Of a stretch of 64,000 bases of DNA, positions 18,035 to 26,507 are shown piece by piece. The stretch is from CANKBT01 sp038235705 (GTDB taxonomy: Bacteria > Actinomycetota > Actinomycetes > Mycobacteriales > SCTD01). Positions within the stretch are counted from its first letter, which is position 1, and each line of letters starts with the position of its first letter. The notes beneath the pieces are model-generated. The model was given only the letters and a program-made list of their open reading frames with translations, did no database searches and was not told the origin of the DNA. The stretch covers positions 1 to 64,000 of the forward strand of contig JBBSTR010000004.1 in assembly GCA_038235705.1 (NCBI GenBank), written 5' to 3'. The position numbers and the translations under genes are program-made.

Positions 18035-19228
18035 GTGCGTTTCACTCCCTCGGACCCCGCGTTCGTCGCCGACCCCTACCCGGCCTACGCAGAGCTGCGG
18101 GCCGGACAGGCCGTGACGGTGCAGGACGACCGCTGGCTGGTCCCCTGCTTCGCCGACGTCGACGCGCTGCTGCGCGACCGTCGGCTCGGCCGCAGCTATC
18201 TGCACGTCGCGACGCATGCCGAGATGGGCCGGCCGGAGGACCCACCCGGGCTCGCGCCGTTCTGGCGCGTCGTCCGCGCAGGGATGCTCGACGTGGAACC
18301 GCCCGACCACACCCGGCTGCGCCGCCTGGTGAGCAAGGCGTTCACGCCACGGCGCGTCGAGGGGATGCGCGAGGGTGTGCAGGCGCAGGTCGACCGGCTC
18401 GTCGACCCGCTGGTCGGGGCGGGTGAGGTCGATCTGATCAGCACGCTCGCCGAGCCGCTGCCGGTCGCGGTCATCGCCGACCTGCTGGGGGTCCCGGAGA
18501 GCGACCGGCAGCTGCTGCGGCCGTGGTCTGCGCAGATCTGCGGGATGTACGAGCTGGACCCCGGACCCGAGACGCATGCCACCGCCGTTCGGGCCTGCGA
18601 AGAGTTTGGCGACTACCTCGTCGCGCTTTCCCGCGAACGGCGCAAGCACCCGACCGACGACCTGCTCAGCGGCCTCACGCAGGTCGTCGACGAAGGGGAC
18701 CGGCTGACCGAGGACGAGCTGGTCGGGACCTGCGTGCTGCTGCTCAACGCCGGCCACGAGGCCACCGTCGGCGTCACCGGGCTCGGTTGGCACAGCCTGT
18801 TCCGTCACCCCGAGCAGCTCGACCGGATGCGCGACGACCCGTCACTGGTACCCACCGCGGTCGAGGAGCTGATGCGCTTCGACACCCCGCTGCAGATGTT
18901 CGAGCGCTGGGTGCTGGAGGACCTGGAGGTGGGCGGTGTCCACGTCCCGCGCGGCACCGAGCTGTCGCTGCTGTTCGGCAGCGCAAACCGCGACCCCGAC
19001 GTCTTCGAGCACCCGGACACCCTCGACGTCGGCCGTTCGCTCAACCCGCACCTGTCGTTCGGCGCCGGCACCCACTTCTGCCTCGGCGCTGTGCTGGCAC
19101 GGCTGGAGCTGCAGACCTCGTTCGCGACCGTCCTGGAACGCCTGCCGAGGCTCGAGCCCGCAGGTGACCCCGTCTGGCAGACCGGCTACGTCGTCCGTGG
19201 CCTCGCGACCCTGCCGGTCCGCGCCTGA
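18035..19228 (+). CDS. cytochrome P450
   Basis: A soluble 397-aa bacterial P450. It has an I-helix LLNAGHEATVG (here GHEAT rather than AGxDT), the EXXR-equivalent near EELMRFDTPLQ, and the heme loop SFGAGTHFCLG with Cys349 as axial ligand. Substrate unknown. GTG start. The MFS gene follows after 16 bp and a lipoprotein gene after a further 35 bp, suggesting oxidation and export of a small molecule in one unit. No ferredoxin gene is adjacent. Confidence 0.95.
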   Translation: MRFTPSDPAFVADPYPAYAELRAGQAVTVQDDRWLVPCFADVDALLRDRRLGRSYLHVATHAEMGRPEDPPGLAPFWRVVRAGMLDVEPPDHTRLRRLVSKAFTPRRVEGMREGVQAQVDRLVDPLVGAGEVDLISTLAEPLPVAVIADLLGVPESDRQLLRPWSAQICGMYELDPGPETHATAVRACEEFGDYLVALSRERRKHPTDDLLSGLTQVVDEGDRLTEDELVGTCVLLLNAGHEATVGVTGLGWHSLFRHPEQLDRMRDDPSLVPTAVEELMRFDTPLQMFERWVLEDLEVGGVHVPRGTELSLLFGSANRDPDVFEHPDTLDVGRSLNPHLSFGAGTHFCLGAVLARLELQTSFATVLERLPRLEPAGDPVWQTGYVVRGLATLPVRA

Positions 19229-19244
19229 CACCTAGAGTCGTCCG

Positions 19245-20537
19245 GTGGCCCGTGCTCCGAGAAGAACTGAGCCGGTGCACTCGGCGAGCGATCCGGTCGA
19301 TCCTTCGTACGCGCAGTCGCTGGTCACGCTCCTGTCGGTCATCGTCGCGATCGATTACGCGGACCGCAGCGCGCTGGGGGCCGTCGCCCCCGGTCTGAAG
19401 GACGACCTCGGGATCAGCACCGCCCAGCTCGGCATCCTCGGCGGGTCCTTCGGTCTGGTCGGCGGGGTGTCCACCCTGGTCGCGGGTGCCTTCGTCGACC
19501 GCATCCCACGGCTTCGGCTGCTGGGCCTGTCCGCACTGGCGTGGTCGGTTGCCATGCTCGCCACCGGTCTCGCCCAGGACTTCGTGTGGCTGCTGGTCGC
19601 ACGCAGCGCCCTCGCCGTCGTGCTTGCGACGGTGGGACCGTCCTACCCGTCGCTCGTGGGCGACCTGTTCACCCCTGCGAAGCGCACGGTGGCCTTCGGC
19701 CGCATCGCCGTCGGGCAGCTGGCAGGAGGCGCGGTCGGCGTCGCCATCGGTGCGCTCGCGGTGGCCGTGTTCGACTGGCGGGCCGCGTTCCTGCTCCTCA
19801 CGGTCCCGGCGCTGTTCGTCGCCGTGCGACTGCTGCGCAGCCCCGAACCGCCCCGCCGGGGCACCGGCCACGACGACCCGGTCGGTTGGGGCGTCGTGGT
19901 GCGCACGACGCTCCGGACACCGACCGTGCTGCGTGTGCTGCTCTCGGGCAGCATCGGTGCCTACTACCTCGCGGGCGCGTCGGCCTTCTCTGTGCTGTTC
20001 GCGGTGGCGCACTACGGCGTCAGCAACCTTGTCGCGGACCTTGCCCTGATCGCCCTCGGCATCGGTGCCGTGCTGGGCATCCGCTTCGGCAGCCGGCTCT
20101 CGGACGCCCTGTCGGACCAGGGCCGGGCTTCCCGGCGACTGACCCGAGCCGCCCAGGGCTACGCGATCACCGCGGTCGCCTGGCTGCCAGCCCTGATCGT
20201 CACCGAGATCTGGCTGGCCCTGCCGTTCCTGGTCCTCGGGAGCGCGGCGCTGGCGGCCACCATCCCGGTGCTCGACGCGGTCCGGATCGACACGGTCGCG
20301 CCCCCGATGCGCGGGCGCGTCGAAGCGTTCCGGACGTTGCTGAAGGCCCTCGTGGAGGGCGGGGCACCGCTGGCCTTCGGGCTCATCACGGACGCGGTCG
20401 GCAACGACGACCAGGGGCTGCAGCTCAGCTTTCTCATCGCGCTGCCGAGCCTGCTGCTCGCCGGCCTCGTGCTGCGTGCCGCGGCGAAGAGCTACGACGG
20501 GGACCGCGCCCGGGTGCTGGCGATGGACCACGTCTGA
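19245..20537 (+). CDS. MFS transporter
   Basis: A 430-aa integral membrane protein with about 12 hydrophobic segments. The first half has the MFS motif-A-like loop (FVDRIPRLR) and an Asp-Arg pair in helix 1 (IDYADRSALGAV), as in the Spinster/ACS-like MFS branch. It is likely a proton-coupled exporter or importer of an organic anion or drug. It follows the P450 on the same strand with a GTG start; co-transcription is inferred. Confidence 0.9.
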   Translation: MARAPRRTEPVHSASDPVDPSYAQSLVTLLSVIVAIDYADRSALGAVAPGLKDDLGISTAQLGILGGSFGLVGGVSTLVAGAFVDRIPRLRLLGLSALAWSVAMLATGLAQDFVWLLVARSALAVVLATVGPSYPSLVGDLFTPAKRTVAFGRIAVGQLAGGAVGVAIGALAVAVFDWRAAFLLLTVPALFVAVRLLRSPEPPRRGTGHDDPVGWGVVVRTTLRTPTVLRVLLSGSIGAYYLAGASAFSVLFAVAHYGVSNLVADLALIALGIGAVLGIRFGSRLSDALSDQGRASRRLTRAAQGYAITAVAWLPALIVTEIWLALPFLVLGSAALAATIPVLDAVRIDTVAPPMRGRVEAFRTLLKALVEGGAPLAFGLITDAVGNDDQGLQLSFLIALPSLLLAGLVLRAAAKSYDGDRARVLAMDHV

Positions 20538-20572
20538 TCTTTGTCTCCCCTCTTGTGGGAAGGAAAGACGGC

Positions 20573-20995
20573 ATGCGTCGACTACTTGCCGTCCTCGTTC
20601 TCGTCCTGACCACCGGATGCTCCTCCGGGGACGGTCCGACGACCGCGAGCTCCAGCCCGAGCGCCGACGCCCCGGGTGCCGAGCAGACTCAGCGGTTCCC
20701 GGACGTCGTCAGCGCCGTGCTGACCGGGAGCGGGGCCACCTTCGCTCTGGCGGTTACGATCTCCAGCCCCTACGACACCCCGGACCGCTACGCCGACGGC
20801 TGGCGGGTGCTCGGGCCGGACGGGACAGTCCTGGGCGAGCACATGCTCGGTCACGACCACGCCTCAGAACAACCGTTCACCCGCCAGCAGGGCGACCTGC
20901 GCATCCCGGAGGGGATCACGACCGTCACCGTCGAGGGCCGCGACCAGGCGAACGGCTACGGCGGGGCGACGGTCGAGGTGCCTGTCACTCGCTGA
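20573..20995 (+). CDS. small lipoprotein of unknown function
   Basis: A 140-aa protein with a short signal peptide and a lipobox LTTGC (Cys16), then a Ser/Ala/Pro linker and a compact beta-rich domain (SGATFALAVTISSPYD, GITTVTVEGRDQANGYGG). No known family recognised. The ATG at 20573 has a strong GGAAGGAAAG site at normal spacing. It would be anchored on the outer face of the membrane. It follows the MFS gene and may be part of the same transcript. Confidence 0.8.
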   Translation: MRRLLAVLVLVLTTGCSSGDGPTTASSSPSADAPGAEQTQRFPDVVSAVLTGSGATFALAVTISSPYDTPDRYADGWRVLGPDGTVLGEHMLGHDHASEQPFTRQQGDLRIPEGITTVTVEGRDQANGYGGATVEVPVTR

Positions 20996-21004
20996 CAGGG
21001 CGGT

Positions 21005-21240
21005 TCAGGTCGTCCGCCGCAGCGCCGCAGCCACCTGCGGCGACGCCGCCGCGAGCTCAAAGGGCAGCGCGGCGTCGTGACGTCCTCGACGAGATCGCCG
21101 ACGACCAGCAGGCGCGGACGTCCGGTGAGCCCGTCGACGGCCCGTCCACGGGGCGCGGTCAGCACATGTCGCTCGGCCGGGTCGGCAGTCGTGGCGCCCT
21201 CCTCAGGTGCGGAAAAGCATCGCAGACCTGTGGCCGGGGC
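21005..21240 (-). pseudogene. possible relic of a PfkB-type sugar kinase start
   Basis: On the minus strand a GRPRLLVVGDLVEDV segment (about 21078-21123) looks like the first strand and metal/ribose loop of PfkB carbohydrate kinases. The frame then breaks; in another frame the sequence reads HDAALPFELAAASPQVAAALRRTT and stops at 21005. No intact gene covers this 287-bp gap. Only one short motif supports the kinase idea. Confidence 0.25.
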
Positions 21241-21247
21241 CTTGGTC

Positions 21248-21266
21248 GGGTGGGTGGGTGGGTGGG
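21248..21266 (+). other. perfect G-quadruplex-forming motif (five GGG runs, single-T loops)
   Basis: The plus strand carries GGG five times, each separated by a single T. Single-nucleotide loops give the most stable class of quadruplex. It sits 17 bp past the end of the HAD gene on its non-template side. CGGGTGGGTG at 21247-21256 can also pair with CACCCACCCG at 21284-21293, which overlaps the HAD stop, giving a possible terminator hairpin with a long loop. Confidence 0.6.
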
Positions 21267-21282
21267 AGAGGACACCCTGCCT

Positions 21283-21864
21283 TCACCCACCCGGCCTGGT
21301 CCGGCAGAAGGCCTCGACGGTCTCGAGGTCCTCCCGGGTGAGCCCGGTCAGCGGGTCAGGAGCCAGGATCAGCGCGTCGGTCTGCCGGCGCGCCCACCGC
21401 GCCAGGTCGTCCTGCTCCGCGAGGTCGTCGTCGAGCCACACGAGGCGTCGCACCGGGTCCTCGGCGAGCAAAGACGCGACGACGTCAAACTTCCACCAAC
21501 GACCGGTGAGCCCGTCGCGGGCCGCGGGGGTCACCGCGGCCAACGAGCCCGCCTCGCGGTCCGGCTCTCCCGCTGCCGTCAGATGGTCGTAGGTGCCGGC
21601 GACATCCAGCTCGGGCATCGCGAGCAGCTGTCGCAGCGAGCCGTTCGCGCCGTGTCCCCAGGTGGTGAGCCAACGGACCTCGGCGGCCCCGGAGGTGTGC
21701 AGCGCGACCAGCCGGGTCACGACCTCGGGGGCCCACGCGATCTCGTACGAGCGCCCACCGGTCCCGGCCCGACCGGAGCGGTAGCTCGGCCGCTCCGGCA
21801 GCGGGCGCCCGAGGGCGTTGAGGACCCCGTCGACGTCGAGCAGGATCAGTGCGGGCCGGCTCAT
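21283..21864 (-). CDS. HAD-domain protein (HAD_SAK type)
   Basis: A 193-aa protein with HAD motif I LILLDVDGVLNA near the start, a central WLTTWG (motif II-like Thr) and VWLDDDL (motif IV acidic pair). It matches the HAD domain described in 'Swiss army knife' RNA repair proteins and in many stand-alone actinobacterial proteins. Activity would be phosphatase-like; the substrate is unknown. ATG start. The MFS gene ends 29 bp upstream on the same strand. Confidence 0.85.
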   Translation of the reverse strand: MSRPALILLDVDGVLNALGRPLPERPSYRSGRAGTGGRSYEIAWAPEVVTRLVALHTSGAAEVRWLTTWGHGANGSLRQLLAMPELDVAGTYDHLTAAGEPDREAGSLAAVTPAARDGLTGRWWKFDVVASLLAEDPVRRLVWLDDDLAEQDDLARWARRQTDALILAPDPLTGLTREDLETVEAFCRTRPGG

Positions 21865-21893
21865 GCAGGCTTCCTGCCCGGTTCAGCCCCAGG

Positions 21894-23138
21894 TCAGGCT
21901 GCGGCCGGCACCTTCGGCACCCGCAGACCCAGGACCGCACACAGCGCGACGACCGCGGCGCAGACGAGCAGGGCGACCGCGTACGAGGTGCTCGTGATGA
22001 GCAGGCCGGCAGCGAGCGGCCCGGTGACCGAGCCGAGGTCGCTGCTCATCTGCCAGAAGGCGATCGGCGTGCCGCCGCGGCCCTCGACGACGTCGCCGAC
22101 GATCGCCGCCGGCGCGACACCGAGCAGGGAGGCGCCGGCGGCGAAGACGGTGGTGGCCAGCAGCAGCGACACCGGTCCCACGGCCAGCGCGAGGAGCACG
22201 AGCGACAGGGCGGTCACCACGGCTCCGGCCACCAGCGTGGGCCGGCGCCCGACCTCGTCGACCGCCTTGCCGGCGGGCAGCAGGAGCAGCGCCTGCACGA
22301 GCGCACCGACGGCGAAGGCGGCGCCGACCCAGCCCGGGGCCAGCTGCAGGTGCTCCACGACCAGCAGCGGCACGAGGGTGCTGCGCACCCCGAGCACCGC
22401 GAAGCCCGTCGCGAAGTTGCCAGCCAGAGCCGCCTGGTAGGCCGGGTTGCCCAGGACCTCTCGGAGCGACAGCCGATCCGGGCCCGTCCCCGGACCTGGC
22501 GACCCGGCGGAGACCCGCGGCTCTACGGGCGCAGTCTGCTCCGCAGCGTCGCTGGGCGGCGCCAGCCTGCGTGGCAGGAGCGTCCCGGCGGCCAGCACCG
22601 CGAGCAGCAGCGTCCCTGCGTAGAGGAAGAACGGGGCACGCAGCGAGATCCCGACGACGGCGCCGCCGAACGCCGGGCCGACGATCCCGCCGAGCAGGAA
22701 GCCCGAGCGGTAGACGCTCTGGGTGCGACCGCGTTGCGCCGACGACGCGATCCGGAGCAGCAGGCTCGTCGCGGCGATCGTGAACACGGCTGACCCGATG
22801 CCACCGACCCCTCGCAGGACCAGCAGCTGGGGATAGCTGACCGACAGCCCTGCCAGCAGCGAGCTGACCGCGACGACCGACAGGCCGGCGAGCAGCGCGA
22901 CGCGCTCACCGACCCGGTCCACCAGGCGCCCGGCGGACAGCGCGGAGAGCAGGCGCATGAGGGCAAAGGCGGAGACGACCGCACCGGCGGCCGTCGGTCC
23001 GACACCGAACGCGAGGGCGAACAGCGGGACGGCCGGGGCGACGATCCCGAAGCCCAGCGCCACGCAGAACGCGACCAGCGCGAGCACGTACGTCTCACGC
23101 GGCAGCCCGCGGACGCTCGCGGGCAGGGACAGGCGCAC
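21894..23138 (-). CDS. MFS transporter (DHA1-like multidrug efflux)
   Basis: A 414-aa protein with 12 predicted membrane segments and the motif-A loop GRLVDRVGERVALLAG between helices 2 and 3. The GTG at 23138 is chosen because GAGGAG lies 7 nt before it. The longer frame to 23219 overlaps the upstream Nudix/NrtR-like gene and lacks a site. Drug or small-molecule export is likely but the substrate is unknown. It lies 22 bp downstream of the NrtR-like gene on the same strand, so it may be controlled by it. Confidence 0.9.
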   Translation of the reverse strand: MRLSLPASVRGLPRETYVLALVAFCVALGFGIVAPAVPLFALAFGVGPTAAGAVVSAFALMRLLSALSAGRLVDRVGERVALLAGLSVVAVSSLLAGLSVSYPQLLVLRGVGGIGSAVFTIAATSLLLRIASSAQRGRTQSVYRSGFLLGGIVGPAFGGAVVGISLRAPFFLYAGTLLLAVLAAGTLLPRRLAPPSDAAEQTAPVEPRVSAGSPGPGTGPDRLSLREVLGNPAYQAALAGNFATGFAVLGVRSTLVPLLVVEHLQLAPGWVGAAFAVGALVQALLLLPAGKAVDEVGRRPTLVAGAVVTALSLVLLALAVGPVSLLLATTVFAAGASLLGVAPAAIVGDVVEGRGGTPIAFWQMSSDLGSVTGPLAAGLLITSTSYAVALLVCAAVVALCAVLGLRVPKVPAAA

Positions 23139-23160
23139 GCCCGCTCCTCGCCGCCGGTTG

Positions 23161-23796
23161 TTACGTCGCCTGGAAGTAGAGGTGGGAGGGTCGCCCGACG
23201 GTCCCGGCGGTCTGCTCACCCGTCTCGACGAGCAGCGGCTGCATCTTGCGCCCGAAGGTGTCGCGCTGCAGGCCCTCGCCCAGCACCGCCTCGTGCACGT
23301 GGCGCAGCTCGGTCAGCGTGAACGCTTCCGGTCCGAGCAGTCCGGCCGGGTCCGGTGACGCGGCGTACGCGGCGCGGGTCTGCGCGACCGCCAGCCGCAC
23401 CACCCGGTCCTGGTCGCGCGGGAGGGTGCGGAAGCGACCCGGCCACCGCTCGTCGACCGGGGCCAGGACGAGGTCGGCGTCGAGCGTCTCGGGGGTCGGT
23501 ACCAGCTCGCCGTGCGCGACGCAGAGCACCGGTCCGCGTGCGTCGCGCTCGGCCTGCTCCGGGCCGTCGAGCACGCCCAGCACCGACGGCGCCTGACCCT
23601 GCACCCCGACCGCCGCGAGCGCGCGCAGTGCCGCGTCGCGAAGCTGCTCCCCCTCGTGGACGACGGCGCCCGGCAGCATCCATCGACCTTTGACCTGGGG
23701 GTCCGTGCCTTTGCGCAGCAGGACGCTGAGCCGGTCGCCGTCCAGCGTCAGGAGCGCGACGTCCACGGCCACGAGCATGCGTGCCTCACGAGTCAT
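23161..23796 (-). CDS. NrtR-like regulator: degenerate Nudix domain plus C-terminal winged helix
   Basis: A 211-aa protein. The first ~150 residues have the Nudix fold (RWMLPGAVVHEGEQ), but the catalytic REUXEE is replaced by R58-A-L-A-A-V and one residue is missing, so hydrolysis is very unlikely. The last ~60 residues (FTLTELRHVHEAVLGEGLQRDTFGRKM...RPSHLYF, in two pieces) match the winged-helix tail of NrtR repressors, which sense ADP-ribose or related ligands and control NAD or sugar metabolism. The ATG at 23796 starts the homology. Likely targets are itself, the downstream MFS gene and the divergent DinB-fold gene. Confidence 0.85.
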   Translation of the reverse strand: MTREARMLVAVDVALLTLDGDRLSVLLRKGTDPQVKGRWMLPGAVVHEGEQLRDAALRALAAVGVQGQAPSVLGVLDGPEQAERDARGPVLCVAHGELVPTPETLDADLVLAPVDERWPGRFRTLPRDQDRVVRLAVAQTRAAYAASPDPAGLLGPEAFTLTELRHVHEAVLGEGLQRDTFGRKMQPLLVETGEQTAGTVGRPSHLYFQAT

Positions 23797-23804
23797 GGGT
23801 GCGA

Positions 23805-23829
23805 CGATAACGCGTGCATGCTCATATCG
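23805..23829. promoter_or_regulatory. candidate operator (CGATA-N15-TATCG) in the divergent promoter region
   Basis: The 93-bp gap between the NrtR-like gene and the DinB-fold gene contains CGATA and its inverted copy TATCG separated by 15 bp. A TCGCAGG direct repeat follows at about 23827 and 23845. The spacing suits a dimeric winged-helix regulator. Assignment to the neighbouring NrtR-like protein is inference. Confidence 0.3.
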
Positions 23830-23889
23830 CAGGACGTGACCTTGTCGCAGGCTCCGGATATGTTGCCGGGACCGCTCAGAGGAGTCGCC

Positions 23890-24495
23890 TTGAACATGCC
23901 TGTGACCGTCGTCTTCGTCCGCTCGGACCGCGCCCTCGAACGGGTCGTCATGCAGGTCCGCGACGACCAGTGGGACCGTCCGATGCCGCCGGACTTCGCG
24001 ACCATGCGCCCCGAGGGTGAGCCTCCGCCGACGCTGCGGGAGGTGGTTTCCTACCACGCCTCCGACGAGGCCTGGATCCCGGACATGCTGGCCGGGCGGA
24101 CGATGGAGGAGGTCGGGCCGACGGCCTACGACGGTGACCTGCTCGGCACCGACCCGAAAGCCGCTTTCGCCCGCCTGGTCGACCAGGGGGTCGCCGCGGC
24201 CGAGCAGGTGGACGACCTGGAGCGCCCGGTGCACTTCTCCTACGGCGACTGGTCGACCGAGGAGGCGCTGTGGCACGTGACGAGCTTCAGGGCGCTGCGC
24301 GCCGTTGACCTCGCGCGGGTGATCGGTGCCGACGACGCGCTTGAGCCCGATCTCGTGCAGGCCCTGTGGGACGGGTTCTCGGCCCGCGCGGAGCAGTGGC
24401 GGCAGTTCGGGGTGTTCCCCGACCCGATCGAGGTCGCCGACGACGCGCCGCTGCAGCAGCGCCTGCTCGCGCTGACCGGTCGACGTCCGACCTGA
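23890..24495 (+). CDS. DinB-fold / TIGR03086-like protein
   Basis: A protein of about 201 aa with the four-helix DinB/mycothiol-transferase-like fold. SYHASDEAWI carries the first metal-type histidine, and WSTEEALWHVTSFRALRAVDLARV is the conserved last-helix pattern with a further histidine. Such proteins transfer mycothiol or act as metal-dependent thiol transferases; others have no known activity. The TTG at 23890 is preferred because AGAGGAG lies 6 nt upstream; the ATG at 23896 (two codons in) is the alternative. It is divergent from the NrtR-like regulator. Confidence 0.75.
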   Translation: MNMPVTVVFVRSDRALERVVMQVRDDQWDRPMPPDFATMRPEGEPPPTLREVVSYHASDEAWIPDMLAGRTMEEVGPTAYDGDLLGTDPKAAFARLVDQGVAAAEQVDDLERPVHFSYGDWSTEEALWHVTSFRALRAVDLARVIGADDALEPDLVQALWDGFSARAEQWRQFGVFPDPIEVADDAPLQQRLLALTGRRPT

Positions 24496-24534
24496 GCGGC
24501 GACGCGTCGTGGAGGTCGTGACACCATCGCGGGC

Positions 24535-26463
24535 ATGACAGCAGAGGTGCTCTGGGAGCCCGGTGCAGACCGGGTCGAGCGTTCGCGCCTGACGGCGTTC
24601 GCCCGGCAGGTGGGCCACGGTGACGACAGCTATGAGCAGCTGTGGGAGTGGTCGGTCGACCGGCTGGAGGACTTCTGGACGCAGGCCTGGACGTTCTTCG
24701 ACGTCGTCGCCAGCCGGCCGTACGACACCGTCCTGTCCAGCCGCGCGATGCCGGGCGCCCGGTGGTTCGAGGGGGCGCGGCTCAACCTGGCCGAGAACGT
24801 TCTGCGGCCGGAGCGCACGGGCACGGCCCTGGTCGCGCTCGACGAGACCGGTCCGGCGGCGGAAGTGTCCTGGGATCAGCTGCGTCAGCTGGTCGGCGCC
24901 TTCCAGGCCACCCTGGACCGGCTCGGCGTCGCGCGTGGCGACCGCGTGGTGGCCTACCTGCCGAACGGGGTCGAGGCCGTCGTGGCGATGCTGGCCTGCG
25001 CCGCACAGGGCGCGGTCTGGTCGACCTGCGCCCCCGACATCGGCCCGGCCAGCGCGCTCGACCGATTTGGCCAGCTCGACCCGGTCGTGCTGATCGCCGC
25101 CGACGGCTACGTGTTCAACGGGGTCGAGCGGGACCGCCGGGAAGCAGTTGCCCAGCTGCGGGCCGGTCTCACGTCCGTGCGGGAGGTGGTGTCGGTCCCG
25201 GTCCTGGGCCACGGCGTGCCGGGACTGTCCTGGGGTGACGCGACGGCCGAGCTGCAGCCGCCGACGTTCGCCCAGCTCGACGCCGAGGCACCGCTCTGGG
25301 TCGTCTACTCCTCCGGCACCACCGGCCTGCCGAAGGGGCTCGTGCACAGCCACGGGGGCGTGCTGCTGATGGGCCTGGTGCAGATGGGGCTGCAGAACGA
25401 TGTCGGTCCGGGCGAGCGCTACCTGTGGTGGACCACCACCAGCTGGATCATGTGGAACAGCCAGATCTCCGCGCTCGCCGCCGGCGCCACGATCGTGCTC
25501 TACGACGGCAGCCCGCTGCACCCGTCGCCCGACCGGCTCTGGCAGGTCGCCGCCGAGCAGAAGGTGTCCTTCCTCGGGGTCAGTCCGGGCTTCTTGCTCG
25601 CGTGCGAGAAGGCCGGCCTCGAGCCGGGTCGGGACCACGACCTGTCGCGACTCACCTCCATGGGGGTGACCGGGTCGCCGCTTCCTGCCTCCTCGTTCCG
25701 CTGGGTCTACGCGCACGTCGCCGACGAGCTGGCCATGCACGTCATCAGCGGTGGCACGGACTTCGCCGGAGCGCTGGTGGGCGACGCTCCCTGGCTGCCG
25801 GTGACTGCCGGTGAGATGAGCTGCCGCGGCCTCGGCATCCACGCGGAGTCCTGGGACGAGGCCGGGCAGCCGCTCCGCGACGAGGTGGGCGAGCTGGTCG
25901 TGCTGGCTCCGATGCCGTCCATGCCCCTGCGGATCTGGGGTGACGAGGACGGCAGCCGTTACGCAGACGCCTACTTCGACGTCTATCCGGGCGTCTGGCG
26001 GCACGGCGACTGGATGACGTTGACCTCCCGCGGCACCGCGATCGTGCACGGCCGTTCGGACTCGACCCTCAACCGTCACGGCGTGCGCATGGGCAGCGCC
26101 GACCTCTACGCCGCCGTCGAGGCCGTGCACGAGGTCGTCGAGTCGCTCGTGCTGGGGGTGGAGCAGGCCGACGGCGGCTACTGGCTGCCGCTGTTCGTGC
26201 GCCTGGCGCCGGGCGTGGAGCTCGACGACACGCTGGTTGCCCGGCTCAAGGACGCCGTCCGGCAGAACGCCTCCCCGCGGCATGTGCCCGACGAGGTCGT
26301 CGCCGTCCCGGCGATCCCGCACACGGCCACCGGCAAGAAGCTGGAGGTGCCGCTCAAGCGGATCGCGCAGGGCGTGTCGGTCGAGACGGCGCTCAACCTC
26401 GGCGCGGTCGACGACCCTGACGCCGTCACGTGGTTCGTCGACTTCTTCGCCGCCCGAGGCTGA
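24535..26463 (+). CDS. acetoacetate--CoA ligase
   Basis: A 642-aa adenylate-forming enzyme. The N-terminal extension and the motif order fit acetoacetyl-CoA synthetases: VVYSSGTTGLPKGLVHSHGG for the ATP loop, a WWTTTSWIMWN stretch typical of this family, YPGVWRHGDW, and a C-terminal HTATGKKLEVPLK with the catalytic Lys. It activates acetoacetate to acetoacetyl-CoA with ATP for lipid or ketone-body use. ATG start. It stands alone, 39 bp after the DinB-fold gene. Confidence 0.93.
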   Translation: MTAEVLWEPGADRVERSRLTAFARQVGHGDDSYEQLWEWSVDRLEDFWTQAWTFFDVVASRPYDTVLSSRAMPGARWFEGARLNLAENVLRPERTGTALVALDETGPAAEVSWDQLRQLVGAFQATLDRLGVARGDRVVAYLPNGVEAVVAMLACAAQGAVWSTCAPDIGPASALDRFGQLDPVVLIAADGYVFNGVERDRREAVAQLRAGLTSVREVVSVPVLGHGVPGLSWGDATAELQPPTFAQLDAEAPLWVVYSSGTTGLPKGLVHSHGGVLLMGLVQMGLQNDVGPGERYLWWTTTSWIMWNSQISALAAGATIVLYDGSPLHPSPDRLWQVAAEQKVSFLGVSPGFLLACEKAGLEPGRDHDLSRLTSMGVTGSPLPASSFRWVYAHVADELAMHVISGGTDFAGALVGDAPWLPVTAGEMSCRGLGIHAESWDEAGQPLRDEVGELVVLAPMPSMPLRIWGDEDGSRYADAYFDVYPGVWRHGDWMTLTSRGTAIVHGRSDSTLNRHGVRMGSADLYAAVEAVHEVVESLVLGVEQADGGYWLPLFVRLAPGVELDDTLVARLKDAVRQNASPRHVPDEVVAVPAIPHTATGKKLEVPLKRIAQGVSVETALNLGAVDDPDAVTWFVDFFAARG

Positions 26464-26482
26464 GCGGCGGGCTCCCTGGCGG

Positions 26483-26500
26483 GCCGGCTGAGTGGCCGGC
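26483..26500. terminator. candidate terminator hairpin
   Basis: Two copies of the self-complementary hexamer GCCGGC flank a TGAGTG loop, giving a 6-bp all-GC stem. It is placed between the converging acetoacetate--CoA ligase and TfoX-N genes. There is no U-tract. Confidence 0.4.
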
Positions 26501-26507
26501 GCGCCGA

